Shown piece after piece: positions 1-10,078 of a stretch of DNA of 64,000 bases. A program made the position numbers and the translations under genes. Position 1 is the stretch's first letter, and the number at the start of each line of letters is the position of its first letter. Origin of the DNA: Embiotoca jacksoni (taxonomy: Eukaryota; Chordata; Actinopteri; Embiotocidae); the NCBI GenBank assembly GCA_022577435.1, contig JAKOON010000007.1, positions 20,559,866 to 20,623,865 of the forward strand, read 5' to 3'. The notes below the pieces were generated by a model. That model ran no database searches and was not told the origin of the DNA. It saw only the letters and a program-made list of their open reading frames with translations.

Positions 1-2000
1 CACACGCAACAGGGGCCGTCTTGGCCCTTTTTGATCCACCATTGCAAAGAGCTCGTAGTATGCAATATATTTGTGCTCCTTAATACACTTTTTTATCCAA
101 CACCAAATGCTAAAATGTATCCCCCTGTAAACAGCAGGGGCAGTGGTTGTTTGTATGTTTGATATAATTTATAGACATGGAGTGTTTGTTCTAGTTGTCT
201 TGTTATCAACTGTGAAAACAGAATTGTAAGAGAACTCTATTAAAGTTCAGTATCAACACTGAAGGAGACATTCACTGGCTTCAAACAGTGCATAGATTGC
301 AGGAGGGACATTCACTTGAGGTCTTGACAGTCTATAATTGTGGTGATTGTTCACCGACAGCTGTTGACATGTGACATGCCACAGCATTTATTTTAACGGT
401 AGTGCTTAGAAAATCACAGCCCTCTGCAGGTTGTAATTGTTCAGATGAAGAACCAAACACTTTGTACCCAGTGTGACGGTAAAATGGGCCTGTTAGGTCT
501 CTGCAACATGATAATCTGGATGTCCAAAATTGTCTCTTCTATTTGGCAAATACTTCAGTATTTACTGTGATTATTTGCAACAAGAGGTCACAGAAAGATA
601 ACTATATTATTTCTAGAGTGCTGTCTTCTTACTAGTACTACTACGACAGAGTGCAGTACATAACCTTTATGTTACATGTATTATTCCATACTGTATCATT
701 TATTGTGTTGATGTTTGTGGGTATTTATGTAAACTCATACAAATAGTTTTTTGTATTACGTAACAGAACAACAAGAGTCATTAGTGTTAGAAACTGCAGT
801 ACATAGTTAATATAAAATGTACACTGGGAAGGAAAAGAGCCTTCAGCCTATTCCTTGAAAACAAATAGTTGTTTTTCTTCATAGTTGGTGCACAAATTGA
901 ACCAGATTTAGCATCCAGAGTAAGGGTACAAAAGGTACTACACAAAAAAAAAACTGTGCAGACATTTCTGATCCTCAAAGGAGTACAAATCCTGATCTTT
1001 TTTTTACACAAGGAAGGCAGACATAAAACGTTATGCCTTAAATTGATTTAAGAGTGATAAATGAGTAAATGGTGCTTAAATGGAGAGACCAAATTATTAA
1101 ACATTATGCCAGCACAAAATACAATTTCATGCTTTTTGGAAACAGCTCACAAATGCAGAGTATCACCTTTGTGTTACAGCCGTTGGGAATTATGACGACG
1201 TCAAGATCTAAATGAATAGACAGGAGCAGTTGGGCTGACTTTTCCATTGTTGCTTTGCAGGTCTCTGCCAAATGCAACAGTGCTTGTGTCTGTGACAGCA
1301 CTGTTAAAAATATATGGCACCCATTTGTTTTTTCACACACAGCAGAGACTGTTCTTTTTAATGCCTATAACTCTATTACTTCAGCAGCGTTTTAGTATCC
1401 ACATCGGAGGCTATGAGTAATAGAAACATGACATGTCATTAGAAAGTTAGTGCTTTGTTCAAAGTATGGCGAGTCTGGTTTTTGTTTATTACCTGCTGAC
1501 TCACTGTAGAAATGAGTTTGGAGTTTCTTACTCCCACCTGCCTTCGATCTTGTCTGGGGTGCACGTGTGTATCAGGGTGGTGTTCACTGAATTAAACTTT
1601 TTTAAAGGGTAAATATAATATTTCAAATAAATTTAACTGCATCTAAGAAGAAAGCGGACTGGAGTTGAGAGTTTGGTGGCATATAATTGCTAGAAATTCA
1701 GCCATCCAGTCAATTAAATGTGCCTTTCTAAGCCAACATTTATTCAATATTTGCTTTAATAAATTGTCAAATTAAATTTTGGTCTGTTTCAACTTGGGTC
1801 CTGATGATTTGTTTTATCTTTTCTTCCAGCTGTCAATGTTAAATTTCAAAGAAGCAGTAATATACAGTCCCCAGTCACTTTTATCTGCTGCACCCATACA
1901 ATATAATGCAATCCATATTTGTATTATTTAGAATTTTCTTTCAAATATTTTTACCTCCTCCGGTTATAGCATACGGAGAGCTGCCTTAAAAGCAGATTAA
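1..2000. other. Unique non-coding stretch, nothing recognised
   Basis: AT-rich sequence with no transposon termini, tandem repeat or protein similarity that I can recognise. The short open frames at 787-1011 and 1104-1340 (reverse strand) and 869-1051 (forward) have ordinary chance length and no domain-like composition. It reads as intergenic or intronic DNA up to the abrupt start of the gypsy relic near 2001. Confidence 0.55.
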
Positions 2001-2770
2001 GGAAGTGACTCAATGGCCGACCCCCTCCTATTGGAAACATTCCAATTCCTGGGGTTTGCCAACTTCTACCGCCAATTCATCCGGAACTACAGCAAGGTAG
2101 CAGCCCCCCTCACTAGACTAACCTCCTCCAAAACCACGTTTGTATGGACACCAGAAGCTGGCCAGGCGTTCCAACTCCTCAAGGAGCGGTTCTCATCTGC
2201 CTCCATCCTGACTCAGCCCGATGACACCCGACAGTTCGTCATCGGAGTAGACGCCTCTGACACAGACGTGAGAGCCATCCTTTCACAACATTCAGACTCT
2301 GACTCTAAGCTCCGCCCCTGTACTTACTATTCTCGCCGGTTGACCCCGGCAGAGAGAAATTATGACGTTGGAAACAGAGAATTGCTGGCAATCAAACTGG
2401 AATGGAGACACTGGCTAGAGGGGGTCGTTCATCTATTCGTGGTCTGGACGGACCATAAAAACCTGGAGTACATCCAGACTACCAAAAGATTAAACTCTCG
2501 CCAGGCTCGGTGGTCCCTGTTCTTCGGACGTTTAAACTTTTCCATCTCGTACTGTCCAGGCCACAAGAATACCAAACCCAACGCTTTCCCTCGCCAGTTC
2601 AGCCCCGAGACACCATCATCCCAGCAACCTGTGTGGCGGCCTCTCTCACCTGGGAAATCAAATCAGTGATGCGGGACGCTCTCCGGAACCAGCCAGACCC
2701 CGGAGTTCCCCTGTCTGCACGCTCCAGTGGCCGCACACCTCCCGGTTCTCCTGCCGCCCTGGCATCAGAC
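2001..2770 (+). pseudogene. Ty3/gypsy pol fragment: RT thumb, RNase H, linker
   Basis: The frame that contains 2013-2669 encodes the end of reverse transcriptase (FLGFANFYRQFI, a conserved gypsy RT-connection motif) followed by RNase H. The three RNase H acidic residues are visible: D80 in GVDASD, E123 in NRELLAI and D147 in WTDHKNLEY, counted from the methionine at 2013. That methionine is internal, because the homologous frame is already open upstream. After about 2600 the homology continues in another frame (ATCVAASLTWEIKS), so a frameshift lies there. The coding similarity stops at the nested LTR. RNase H would degrade the RNA of the RNA-DNA hybrid during reverse transcription, but this copy is dead. 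Confidence 0.92.
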
Positions 2771-3131
2771 TGTGACAGACATCTTGGCGTCACCAAGGGT
2801 TCTTCCAGCCCAAACGCGCAACAACCAGCCAAAGTATAGTGTATTAATGTGTTTTATTCCACACAGCCAATATCACACCTTCGTTGTGTTCTCCTCTCAG
2901 TCATTTGAGCACTTGCCCAATGCACCGTCCGCAGCCAGCCTGCTGTTCTGTGTCCTCCGGAGTGAGCCCCTGGTGTCCTGCTGCTTAGGTTTTTAAGGGC
3001 AAGAGAGAGTCAATCACTGATCCATTTCAACTGGAGCTAATCAAGCCCCTTCCAGGCACCGTTCCCTGAACCACTCCCCCAATCAGTCCCTCCTGCAGCC
3101 GAGCTGAGCCAAACCATGCCCCGCCACCACA
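2771..3131 (-). mobile_element. Nested solo LTR, family 2, TSD CAGAC
   Basis: A 361-bp solo LTR on the reverse strand inserted inside the gypsy pol relic. On the plus strand it starts TGTGACAG and ends CCACCACA, so it has TG...CA ends, and it is flanked by a perfect 5-bp duplication CAGAC (2766-2770 and 3132-3136). Read in its own orientation it carries an AATAAA-like signal near its 3' side. A second copy, 360 bp, lies at 54559-54918 in the opposite orientation. The gypsy homology resumes immediately after the right-hand CAGAC, which shows that this LTR arrived after the gypsy element. Confidence 0.93.
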
Positions 3132-4016
3132 CAGACGTACCATCAACCTGCTTCAGAGGACCTTTTGGTGGAAATCGCTGGAAGCAGACACTAGAGCGTT
3201 TTTCCTCGCCTGCTCAACCTGTGACCACAATAAGGCTTCACACCAACCTCCCGCCAGCTTGCTACAACACCTTCCGGTGCCACATTGTCCCTGGTCCCAT
3301 AACGCCCTGGACTTTGTCACAGGTCTGATGTCTGCCGCCCTCTCAGAGGAACAAGGTCATCATTACAGTCGTCGACCGCTTCTCCAAGGCGGCTCACTTC
3401 ATCGCTCTGCCCAAGCTTCCCTCAGCTCAGGAGACCCCTGACATTATGGTCAGCCAGGTGTTCCGTCTACATGGGATCCCAGTGGACATCGCTTCAGACC
3501 GCGGTCCGCAATTCATATCCCAGGTCTGGAGAGCCTTCGGCCGGGCCCTCGGTGCGAACATCAGTCTGTCCTCCGGCTTCCACCCGCAATCTAACGGGCA
3601 GCCAGAGAGACTTAACCAGGAGTTGGAGACCTCCCTCCGCTGCGTGGCAGCATCAAACCCTTCCACCTGGAGTACTCATCTGTCCTGGCTGGAATATGCT
3701 CACAACTCCCATACATCATCTGCTACCAGTCACACTCCATTTGAGGTCTCCCTGGGGTACCAGTCACCTCTGTTCCCTGCCCAGGAGGCAGAGATAGCTG
3801 TTTCCTCAGTTCAGCTCCACCTCCGCCGCTGTAGGAGGGTGTGGAAAGAGACCCGGTCTGCTCTTCTCCGAACGGCGGAACAAAATAAACTCCTGGCAGA
3901 TCGCCGCCGCAGCCCTGCTCCACATTACCAAATCAGTCAAAGGCTCTGGCTCTCCGCCAAGGATATCCCTTTAAGGACCAAATCCCAGAAGATTCCTCGG
4001 AGATCCCATATCCAGC
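3132..4016 (+). pseudogene. Ty3/gypsy integrase fragment (DD35E readable)
   Basis: Integrase continuing after the nested LTR. The zinc-binding CxxC (CSTC) is at 3211-3222 and the first catalytic Asp (ALDFVTGL) near 3310-3312, in one frame. The rest of the catalytic core is in the frame of 3446-4051, with the second Asp at residue 18 (ASDRGPQF) and the Glu at residue 54 (NGQPERLNQ), counted from 3446, which leaves 35 residues between them (DD35E). C-terminal features (YAHNS, LGYQSPLFP, ADRRRS, RLWLS) are also recognisable. A frameshift between about 3330 and 3446 breaks the frame. The family inserts the cDNA into the host genome; this copy cannot. Similarity ends abruptly near 4016. Confidence 0.93.
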
Positions 4017-4345
4017 CGTCCTGTGTTGTTCCACGGCGATCACCCAGTTGACGTAAGCCTGCTATCCAGTGTCAGACCAAGTGAACCACACAGTCGATCT
4101 TGCCTGCTGTCTAGTGTCGGTCCACGTGAAACCACACCATTGATCCTTCCTGCCATCCTGTGTCGGACCGAGGGAACCACACAGTTGATCCTGCCTTCCT
4201 TCCGGTGTCGGTCCACGGGGCCACACTGCCGACAGACATGTTGACTGGTCCTCCGGCTTGCGGTTCACTCTGAACCCACGCAACCCGGTATGGAGCGTTG
4301 GGACACGCACACCTCCCAGCTTGGACGAGCCTGCCCGAACTAATC
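4017..4345 (+). repeat. LTR-like minisatellite block fused to the integrase relic
   Basis: Contains several diverged copies of a unit reading about GTGTCGGTCC followed by CCACACAGTCGATC. The same unit is tandem in the solo LTR at 12489-12664 and irregular in the LTR at about 31270-31450. It starts inside the frame of the integrase relic, so I interpret it as part of the 3' LTR joined to pol by deletion. The LTR terminus itself is not found and the block fades out near 4345. Confidence 0.6.
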
Positions 4346-5137
4346 CGGTGTCCAAAATGTGAAGTCTATTCTGTACCTGATTCCTGTCTTGTGGTTGCTA
4401 TTGGGTCATGTCCTGAAATCCTGTGACACAGTTCCGGTACTGACCTGAATTTTTACTTGTCATGGGGTTCATTTTTCTTGCAAATATCTAATGTGCCCCC
4501 AGTTTTGCCCACAGACAGCAGCCTTAGTTTGGCCCTGATATCACCTCCAGGACTTTGACACCAGAGTGGTAGTGTTACTTTAAAACAACGCAGAGACACA
4601 TGGACAATCTAGGTTTGTGTTTCTACTTAAAGCTGATTTCGTCAGTTTAAATAAAAATGACAGGCGATTCACAATATATTTTCGTTGACTGGGGAGCAGT
4701 GTAAGGATATTGTATTCTTTCATTCAGAAAACTGTATTTTGTTAATCCTTGCTACTCAGCCCTTTAAGTCCTTATCTTTGGTCTTTTATAAAATTCTGAT
4801 TTCCATTTAGTTTAGATTATAAGGTTTGAGGTGCTAAATACATACTGTGAAAGTGTCAAAATGCTCAGTCCATGGAGAGAGGCAAACAGCCCTTATTCAG
4901 CAATGGCACCATTTAGAATGACATAAGTTTGTGATGTCAAAAGCTCATGTTCATGATATATGTCATGTTCATCAACATGACCCAGTGTCCCTTCCTTGTG
5001 CATTAGAAAATATCAAGTCGTCATTCTGTCGCAGAGCTGGCAAGACTGAAGAGAACCTGTGTTTTGCTTGGGTCATTCAGAGATGAGTGAGCCAATCAGA
5101 AGAGAGACTCAATGATATCAATGTGCCTTAAAGACAA
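4346..5137. other. Non-coding stretch, nothing recognised
   Basis: AT-rich sequence with no recognisable repeat terminus or coding similarity. It separates the gypsy relic from the Harbinger-like fragment. Confidence 0.5.
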
Positions 5138-5600
5138 ATGGCCCTATTTTCGTACCAGTACAGAAATGGGGTAAGTGGGGATCCAAGTGTATTTGCAATT
5201 TGGAACAGCGCAAGGGACTTATTTCCATGGTTGCATTGATTTTCTTGGTTCTACATGAACCCAGCTGTGCTGACATGGGTGGAGCGGTGCAACAAGGGGT
5301 GTGTCAGTAAAGATATGCTTGGTGTTATTTTTTAGGTAAAAATTACGCTTGCTTTTATGCCAATTTAAACCAGGTCTAAGTGCTGCACAACCAACTGAGG
5401 GCTATTTTCATGGCTTACAGGAAAGAGCACACATTTGCAGATGTATCCAAAATCCCACCTACCGGTCTTCTGTATGTTCTACAAACTGATAATGTTGACC
5501 TCAATGCTGCCAAAACCCTGGACGACACTGTTGTGTTCACCAGATTACCAAACAAGTTGGCCCCACCTAAATACACTCCCAAAAATTGACACACACATAC
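5138..5600 (+). mobile_element. PIF/Harbinger-like DNA transposon fragment, copy 1
   Basis: Shares a colinear block with 55390-55625: CTGTGCTGACATGG near 5268, AAGGGGTGT, TAAAGATATGCTT, then coding-like sequence containing DVSKIPPTGLLYVL (frame of 5380-5589). The other copy has DLSKIPQTGLVDVL, so both derive from the same ancestral protein-coding segment, although the frame shifts here. The left edge begins GGCCCTATTTTC near 5138, resembling the inverted complement of the terminus GAAAACAGGGCCC at the right edge of copy 2 (ends about 56199). Family assignment rests on those ends and on the Myb/SANT-like segment in copy 2. No intact transposase. Confidence 0.55.
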
Positions 5601-6424
5601 AACATGCGGTTGCATGTTCTTGGTTGAGCTCCAGAGGTAAGTTGGAGAGAGTAGATGTAAGAATAAAGTGACTGTTTTGGTACTTAAAACCACATGCATA
5701 GTTGGGTTGGGTTGAGCTACTGTGCTTAATACTAAATGTTCAAAATAAACTATCATTCATCTCTGTCACATTTTTTCCACATTTGTGCACTGCTTTGTGA
5801 CTGAATTGTCTCTTTCTTCATTTTTGGACGGAGATCAATGAAACAATCTTAATATGAAAAACAACAACAACCATATGAATATATTTTTATGGATATCTAA
5901 ACTGCAAATAAAACACCATAAAAGTCTAAAATATAGGAATTTCAAGTTATTTTTTTTGCCTTCAGTTACACAGCATCATTTTATCTGCATTTGAATGCTT
6001 GTTGATTGCAAATGCTTTGTGGTTACTGTATGTTGGTGCAGTCTGTCAGTGTAGCCTGATGGACAGTTGCAGCTGGATCCAATCAAGTAATCAGCTACCA
6101 AGTCAGTGATACTGATGTATATCAGGTGTGTATGAGCAAACAGGAGTGGGACTGACTGTTTTTTTATACACACTCAAATGAAATACACGATAGACATAAA
6201 TACCACAGCCTTGGATTCCAGTCCTCACAGCCTTTGGAGAAACCATTTGAACAGTTAAATGGAGTTTCTACTCGTGAGAGTTCATGAATTTCTTACTTGT
6301 CCTTAAATGTGTCTATGTTTTGCTATATGATTTGATTTAATTGATTTCAAAGAGAAATTAACAGCATTGAGCAAAAGTTTGTTAAACATTAAAATGCGGA
6401 TGCATTCAAAAAGACTGTACATTT
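5601..6424. other. Non-coding stretch, nothing recognised
   Basis: AT-rich unique sequence. The only open frames (for example 5976-6173 on the reverse strand) are short and without recognisable domains. Confidence 0.5.
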
Positions 6425-6600
6425 GACAAATACAGCACCAGTTCTCTGCGGTATACCATCACAGTTTTTCAAGGCATTTGGTCGGAATGTTGTTCCGAGC
6501 ATCTTGGCAAACTTTCTCCAGTACTTCTGTGGATTTTATCTCTGTCTTTTGTTTCTTCATGTAATCCGAGGCTGACGCCACAACACTGAGATCAGGGTTT
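6425..6600 (-). mobile_element. Tc1-like transposon relic, left part, split by solo LTR
   Basis: The reverse complement matches the 3' coding part of fish Tc1-like transposases as I recall them, with the segment from TTTTTCAAGGCATTTGG through TTCTTCATGTAATCC. The match stops at 6600, exactly where the solo LTR starts, and resumes after it at 7465. It is full of stops, hence an old relic. Family assignment is from memory of the fish Tc1 consensus; no terminus is confirmed at the left edge. Confidence 0.65.
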
Positions 6601-7464
6601 TGTCAGGATCCCTGTCTGACCCTGGTGTGTCTCCCTCTATTTTGTCCCCAATCACCTCTCCTCATGTGTGCTGTCATTCCCCTGTCTGTTTGTTATTGTT
6701 TTCCCATTGTGTCCTCCTCCCCCTGCCTCCTGTCACCTCCCATGGCCACACCTCTCACCAGTCTGACCACCTGCCACCACTCTCACTGATCACCACCTGC
6801 AGGTTGCTCATTTCATTAATCACCTCCCTGGACTATATCAAACCTGGCCCTGCAGTCATTACTTGTCGGTCCAAACTGCCAGTTGGAGCCTGTCACCCAC
6901 AACCTGTCACCAGTCCTACCAGCTGTCTATCTGTTCCTGGATCTGTTCCGGTACCTGTACCTGTTCCCGTTCTGTGCTGTGCTGTGCTGGCGACGTGTCA
7001 TGGACCTCTCATCTCATCCTGCCTGCTACCCTCTCACGCAAGTATCCAGTTTGCTTCCATCTGGTGTCTGACCTCGGGACACCACGCCAGAGGCCCCAGT
7101 CTGTCCTCACCCATTTCATCCCCCCTGCTACCCGGTCAAGCAAGTATCCAGTCTGCTGCCATCTGGTGTCGGACCTCGGGACACCACACCAGGGGCTCCA
7201 GTCTGCTGCCTGCCTACCTTCCTGCCAGCCTCACTGCCATGTCTAGTGTCTACGGCTCCCAGACATTGCCCGGACCAGAGCTCTGTGCTTGTGTGTCCGC
7301 ACCATTTGGTTCCTCCCTCTCCGGGGAGAAGTTGGTCGAGTTTCCCTCCCGACTCGAGGAAGGGGGAAAACACTTTAGGCACCTGACCACCCCGTGTGTA
7401 CAATAAAAAATGTTTTTGAACTTTGACCCGAGTCTGTGTCTGGGTCCAGTCCAACTCCACAACA
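6601..7464 (+). mobile_element. Solo LTR, family 1 (TGTCAGGATCC type), TSD GGTTT
   Basis: An 864-bp solo LTR starting TGTCAGGATCCCTG and ending CTCCACAACA, flanked by a perfect 5-bp duplication GGTTT (6596-6600 and 7465-7469). An AATAAA signal lies near 7400. It shares its 5' end and layout with the LTRs at 12089, 23409 (reverse), 30999 and 61056. Internally it has a direct duplication of about 83 bp at 7020-7102 and 7127-7209 (period 107), including CAAGTATCCAGT and GACCTCGGGACACCAC. The 268-codon open frame at 6600-7406 lies wholly inside the LTR and is not a gene. No internal retroelement region is present, so it formed by LTR-LTR recombination. Confidence 0.95.
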
Positions 7465-7555
7465 GGTTTTGTCAAGGCCAAAGCTTCTGTTGCAAGATTC
7501 TTTGTTCCTCCTAGCTGAAGGTAGGTCTTTATGACTGGCTGTGTGTTTTTTATTC
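7465..7555 (-). mobile_element. Tc1-like relic, right part after the LTR
   Basis: Continuation of the reverse-strand Tc1-like relic interrupted by the LTR, through CTGAAGGTAGGTCTTTATGA and CTGGCTGTGTGTTTT, which match the recalled fish Tc1 consensus in the expected order. Homology is lost near 7555, where a second, oppositely oriented Tc1-like fragment starts. Confidence 0.55.
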
Positions 7556-7564
7556 ATTTGTTTT

Positions 7565-7960
7565 TTTCAGCAGCACAGAGACAAAACACACCTCCAGATC
7601 CTTTAAGAGCTGTTGGACCGAGAAAACAATGACGCAATGTTCTCATCAGATGACCTGCCCTCCACAATCACCAGAATTAAATCCAACTGAGATAGTTTGT
7701 GATGAGTGGAACCTCAGAATGGAGGAAAAGCAGCTAACAAATGCTGAGCATATGTGGGGACTCCTTCAAGATGTTGGAAAAGCTCCAAGTGACAAAGGTC
7801 ACCAATTGTGAAAAGTAGAAGGTGGCTTCTTGAAACCTTTATCTTTGTTTAGATCATAGTTTTGGTATAGTCATGTCTACAATGTACGAAACATTAAAAA
7901 AAAAAAACAGCTTGAAAGTGCGTATGCATCCAAACTTTTGACTCGGCATATTTGTTGTGA
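7565..7960 (+). pseudogene. Tc1-like transposase C-terminal fragment
   Basis: The frame 7629-7811 (60 codons) encodes PPQSPELNPTEIVCDEWN and EHMWGLLQD, the C-terminal signature of Tc1-like transposases. The Glu in NPTE (residue 21) corresponds to the third acidic residue of the DD34E triad. Upstream catalytic Asp regions are missing. The non-coding tail to about 7960 ends CATCCAAACTTTTGACT, the typical inner part of a fish Tc1 terminus. This fragment is head-to-head with the relic at 6425-7555. Tc1 transposases cut and paste DNA at TA; this one is dead. Confidence 0.85.
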
Positions 7961-9249
7961 TATATGAAATGTTATAAGGGCAAGTTCATACTCGTACTCA
8001 ATGAGACACATTATTGCACTGTTATTTTTTAAATTAAATAAACCAAATTGTAAATCAGCCCTTGGAGTACCCTCAAATTTTGTTCCTTCAGTGTGGAGTC
8101 TTCTTGCAGGCCGATTGCATGAAGAACCATCATCTCTCAGCTCTCCTTTCTAGACGTAGCTGATTTCAATATGTAGTGCTCTTGACAGTAGTTACTAGGA
8201 AAGGCAGCTCAACAGTCTATGATTGACTGGTTGCACACACTGGCAGACAGACGCATGAAAAATAAAATATGATTAAAAAACAAAAAAAACAAGCATATAG
8301 ACACTTGCTCACGGTCAGTCCTGTACGAATTGATAGCCAGAATCAGTCCTGTTTTTGAGCTGTATTGGTAGCCAATTATCCCCAAATCAAATGGTATCTT
8401 TACTTTTGTCTTTACTGTATCTGATTTGAAGCCTCTTTTCGCTCAAGTCTGCGCATGCATGTCATATTTTCTATCCCCCGATCTGTTTATTACTTCTTTA
8501 AGTTAAAAGATGTTATACAACACTTTATTTCTCCCATTCAGCTTTGTGTTTTCTTCTTGTCAATTGAATTCAGTCACACTTTCCCTTGAGTCTTTCCAGA
8601 GACAAAGTCCCCTGTGAAAATAAGTTCTTTTGAGAATACACAGCCTGTTTCTTTTACACATCTCTCTTAACAATTTGGTTCACACAAAAGCGACCTGCTG
8701 ATGTTCGGTCCAGGACATCTCATCCAATATTTGCTCACCTCTAACAACCATGTAAGACCCTGCCTCTTCCTATGACTGACAAACCCACCCTAACCTTTGT
8801 GGCCACCTCAGAAACCCTCCAGAACATGTTATGCAATTGCGCTGGAATATTCCACATTTGCTCCGATTGCATATATGCCACTTATCTAGTAGAACACCAA
8901 ATGAAAATATACATTGACTGGTTGGTAACAGTTTGTACCCCCACAACAATAATTATTTATGTTTTATATTTTGAAGTTTATTTTTAACAAAAGTAAAAAA
9001 TGGAGAAGTGACATTCGGCACCCTTGTGACATCCATTGACCAACCACCACTTGAAGCAGCAATGTGTTCAGTTTAAGAAATAGTGAATTAACTGTAGATC
9101 CTTTATCCCCACATTCAAGCTGATTTCAGAAAGGTGTTTCTGAAGGGTGCTTTCTCACCTGGTTTGTTTGATCCGGACCTTTGGACTTCTGGTCTGAGGC
9201 ACCTTTCATGCATTCTATTTTGGTCCAAACCAAAGTAGCAGGTTGTCTC
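7961..9249. other. Mostly unique non-coding stretch
   Basis: No confident feature. The segment at about 9130-9250 (GTGCTTTCTCACCTGG, GGTCCAAACCAAAG) resembles a fish repeat I recall only vaguely, so I do not name it. The open frame 8772-8987 shows no domain. Confidence 0.4.
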
Positions 9250-9480
9250 AGACCATGGTATTGGTAAAACAGTTAAATTTGGGGGGTCTGTTTGATTGAC
9301 AGGCCTGTGGTGCAGCCAGTTTACAGCTATCGGTGGGTGGGACGGGTTTCTAATCAGAATGAGTCAGATCCACCGCTCGCTACCCTTGCGCACCAACCAC
9401 ATCAGCCACAACAAAGACAGACCAACACCTTCAGATGTGAGCTTCACAGCCTCAAGGATATTTTTTATCAGGTGTTTTCA
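9250..9480 (+). repeat. Dispersed repeat family A, fragment
   Basis: Contains TTTGATTGACAGG, TGTGGTGCAG and TTACAGCTATCGG, which align in order with 21283-21330 and with 48215-48250. This is one of at least five copies of an unassigned family in the window. No termini or target duplication are visible at this copy. Confidence 0.6.
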
Positions 9481-10033
9481 TAAATTAATGTCATTAAGAT
9501 CAGCTGATCTGAGACCAGATCTGACTGGGATCCACAGACATAAGTGTGAAGATTCTCATTAGACCTACTTTCAACTAACAAATAGTCCCTATAAAAACAG
9601 TGTGAAGCAGTTGAACTTTATGAATGTCATTTATAAAACGCCATTTTATTGAGGGGATGTAAATAATTTTCATGGTGAATTGAAAATGCAACACCTGCAG
9701 CAGACAGACATTAAAAGTAGCCTTTCTTTAAATGTTAATACCTCATTGTTTTATTTGGATAACTTTAATAATTCAAATAATAAATCATACGGCGATTGTG
9801 GCAAAATTCAACACCTCTGCCTTCCTCCAACACTCCAGACTAATGCACCCAACCACCTCTCGCACATTGATTAGATCTATCGATTGTTTATTGACCGTGG
9901 CATACTCATCTGCCAATAGGACTGAAAACCTGGACTGATTATTCATCAGCATTACCAGTCATCAGTTAATACAGTCCTTATGGCTATGTGTGTGTTGGTG
10001 TGCACAACAGTATTATTGACCTTTTCCATGGAC

Positions 10034-10035
<2 letters not shown>
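9481..10035. other. Non-coding stretch, nothing recognised
   Basis: AT-rich sequence without a recognisable repeat or gene. The open frames at 9680-9938 overlap in two frames and look like chance. Confidence 0.45.

Positions 10036-10076
<41 letters not shown>
10036..10076. repeat. (TG)n microsatellite
   Basis: About 20 uninterrupted TG units. Confidence 0.97.

Positions 10077-10078
<2 letters not shown>

Larger units (their letters stand above)
2001..4345 (+). mobile_element. Degenerate Ty3/gypsy retrotransposon, 5'-truncated, split by a nested LTR
   Basis: A vertebrate-type Ty3/gypsy pol relic. The order is RT thumb, RNase H, linker, then integrase, which is the Ty3/gypsy order. Gag, protease and the catalytic RT palm are absent, so the 5' side is lost. 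Frame changes near 2600, between 3222 and 3446, and again near the end, plus the nested LTR at 2771-3131, make it non-functional. After integrase the sequence passes directly, near 4017, into LTR-like minisatellite shared with the solo LTRs at 12.1 and 31.0 kb, suggesting a deletion that fused pol to part of the 3' LTR. Base composition is GC-richer than the surroundings, as expected of an inserted element. Confidence 0.93.

Noticed and set aside
1104..1340. 78-codon reverse-strand frame
   Set aside because: Chance length for AT-rich DNA; no family resemblance.
3446..4051. Functional integrase gene
   Set aside because: Core residues are readable, but upstream frame breaks, missing RT catalytic region and an inserted LTR show that it is a relic.
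6600..7406. 268-codon open frame, longest of the window
   Set aside because: Lies entirely inside the solo LTR 6601-7464, is low-complexity (S, P, L rich) and has no domain; LTRs carry no host gene.
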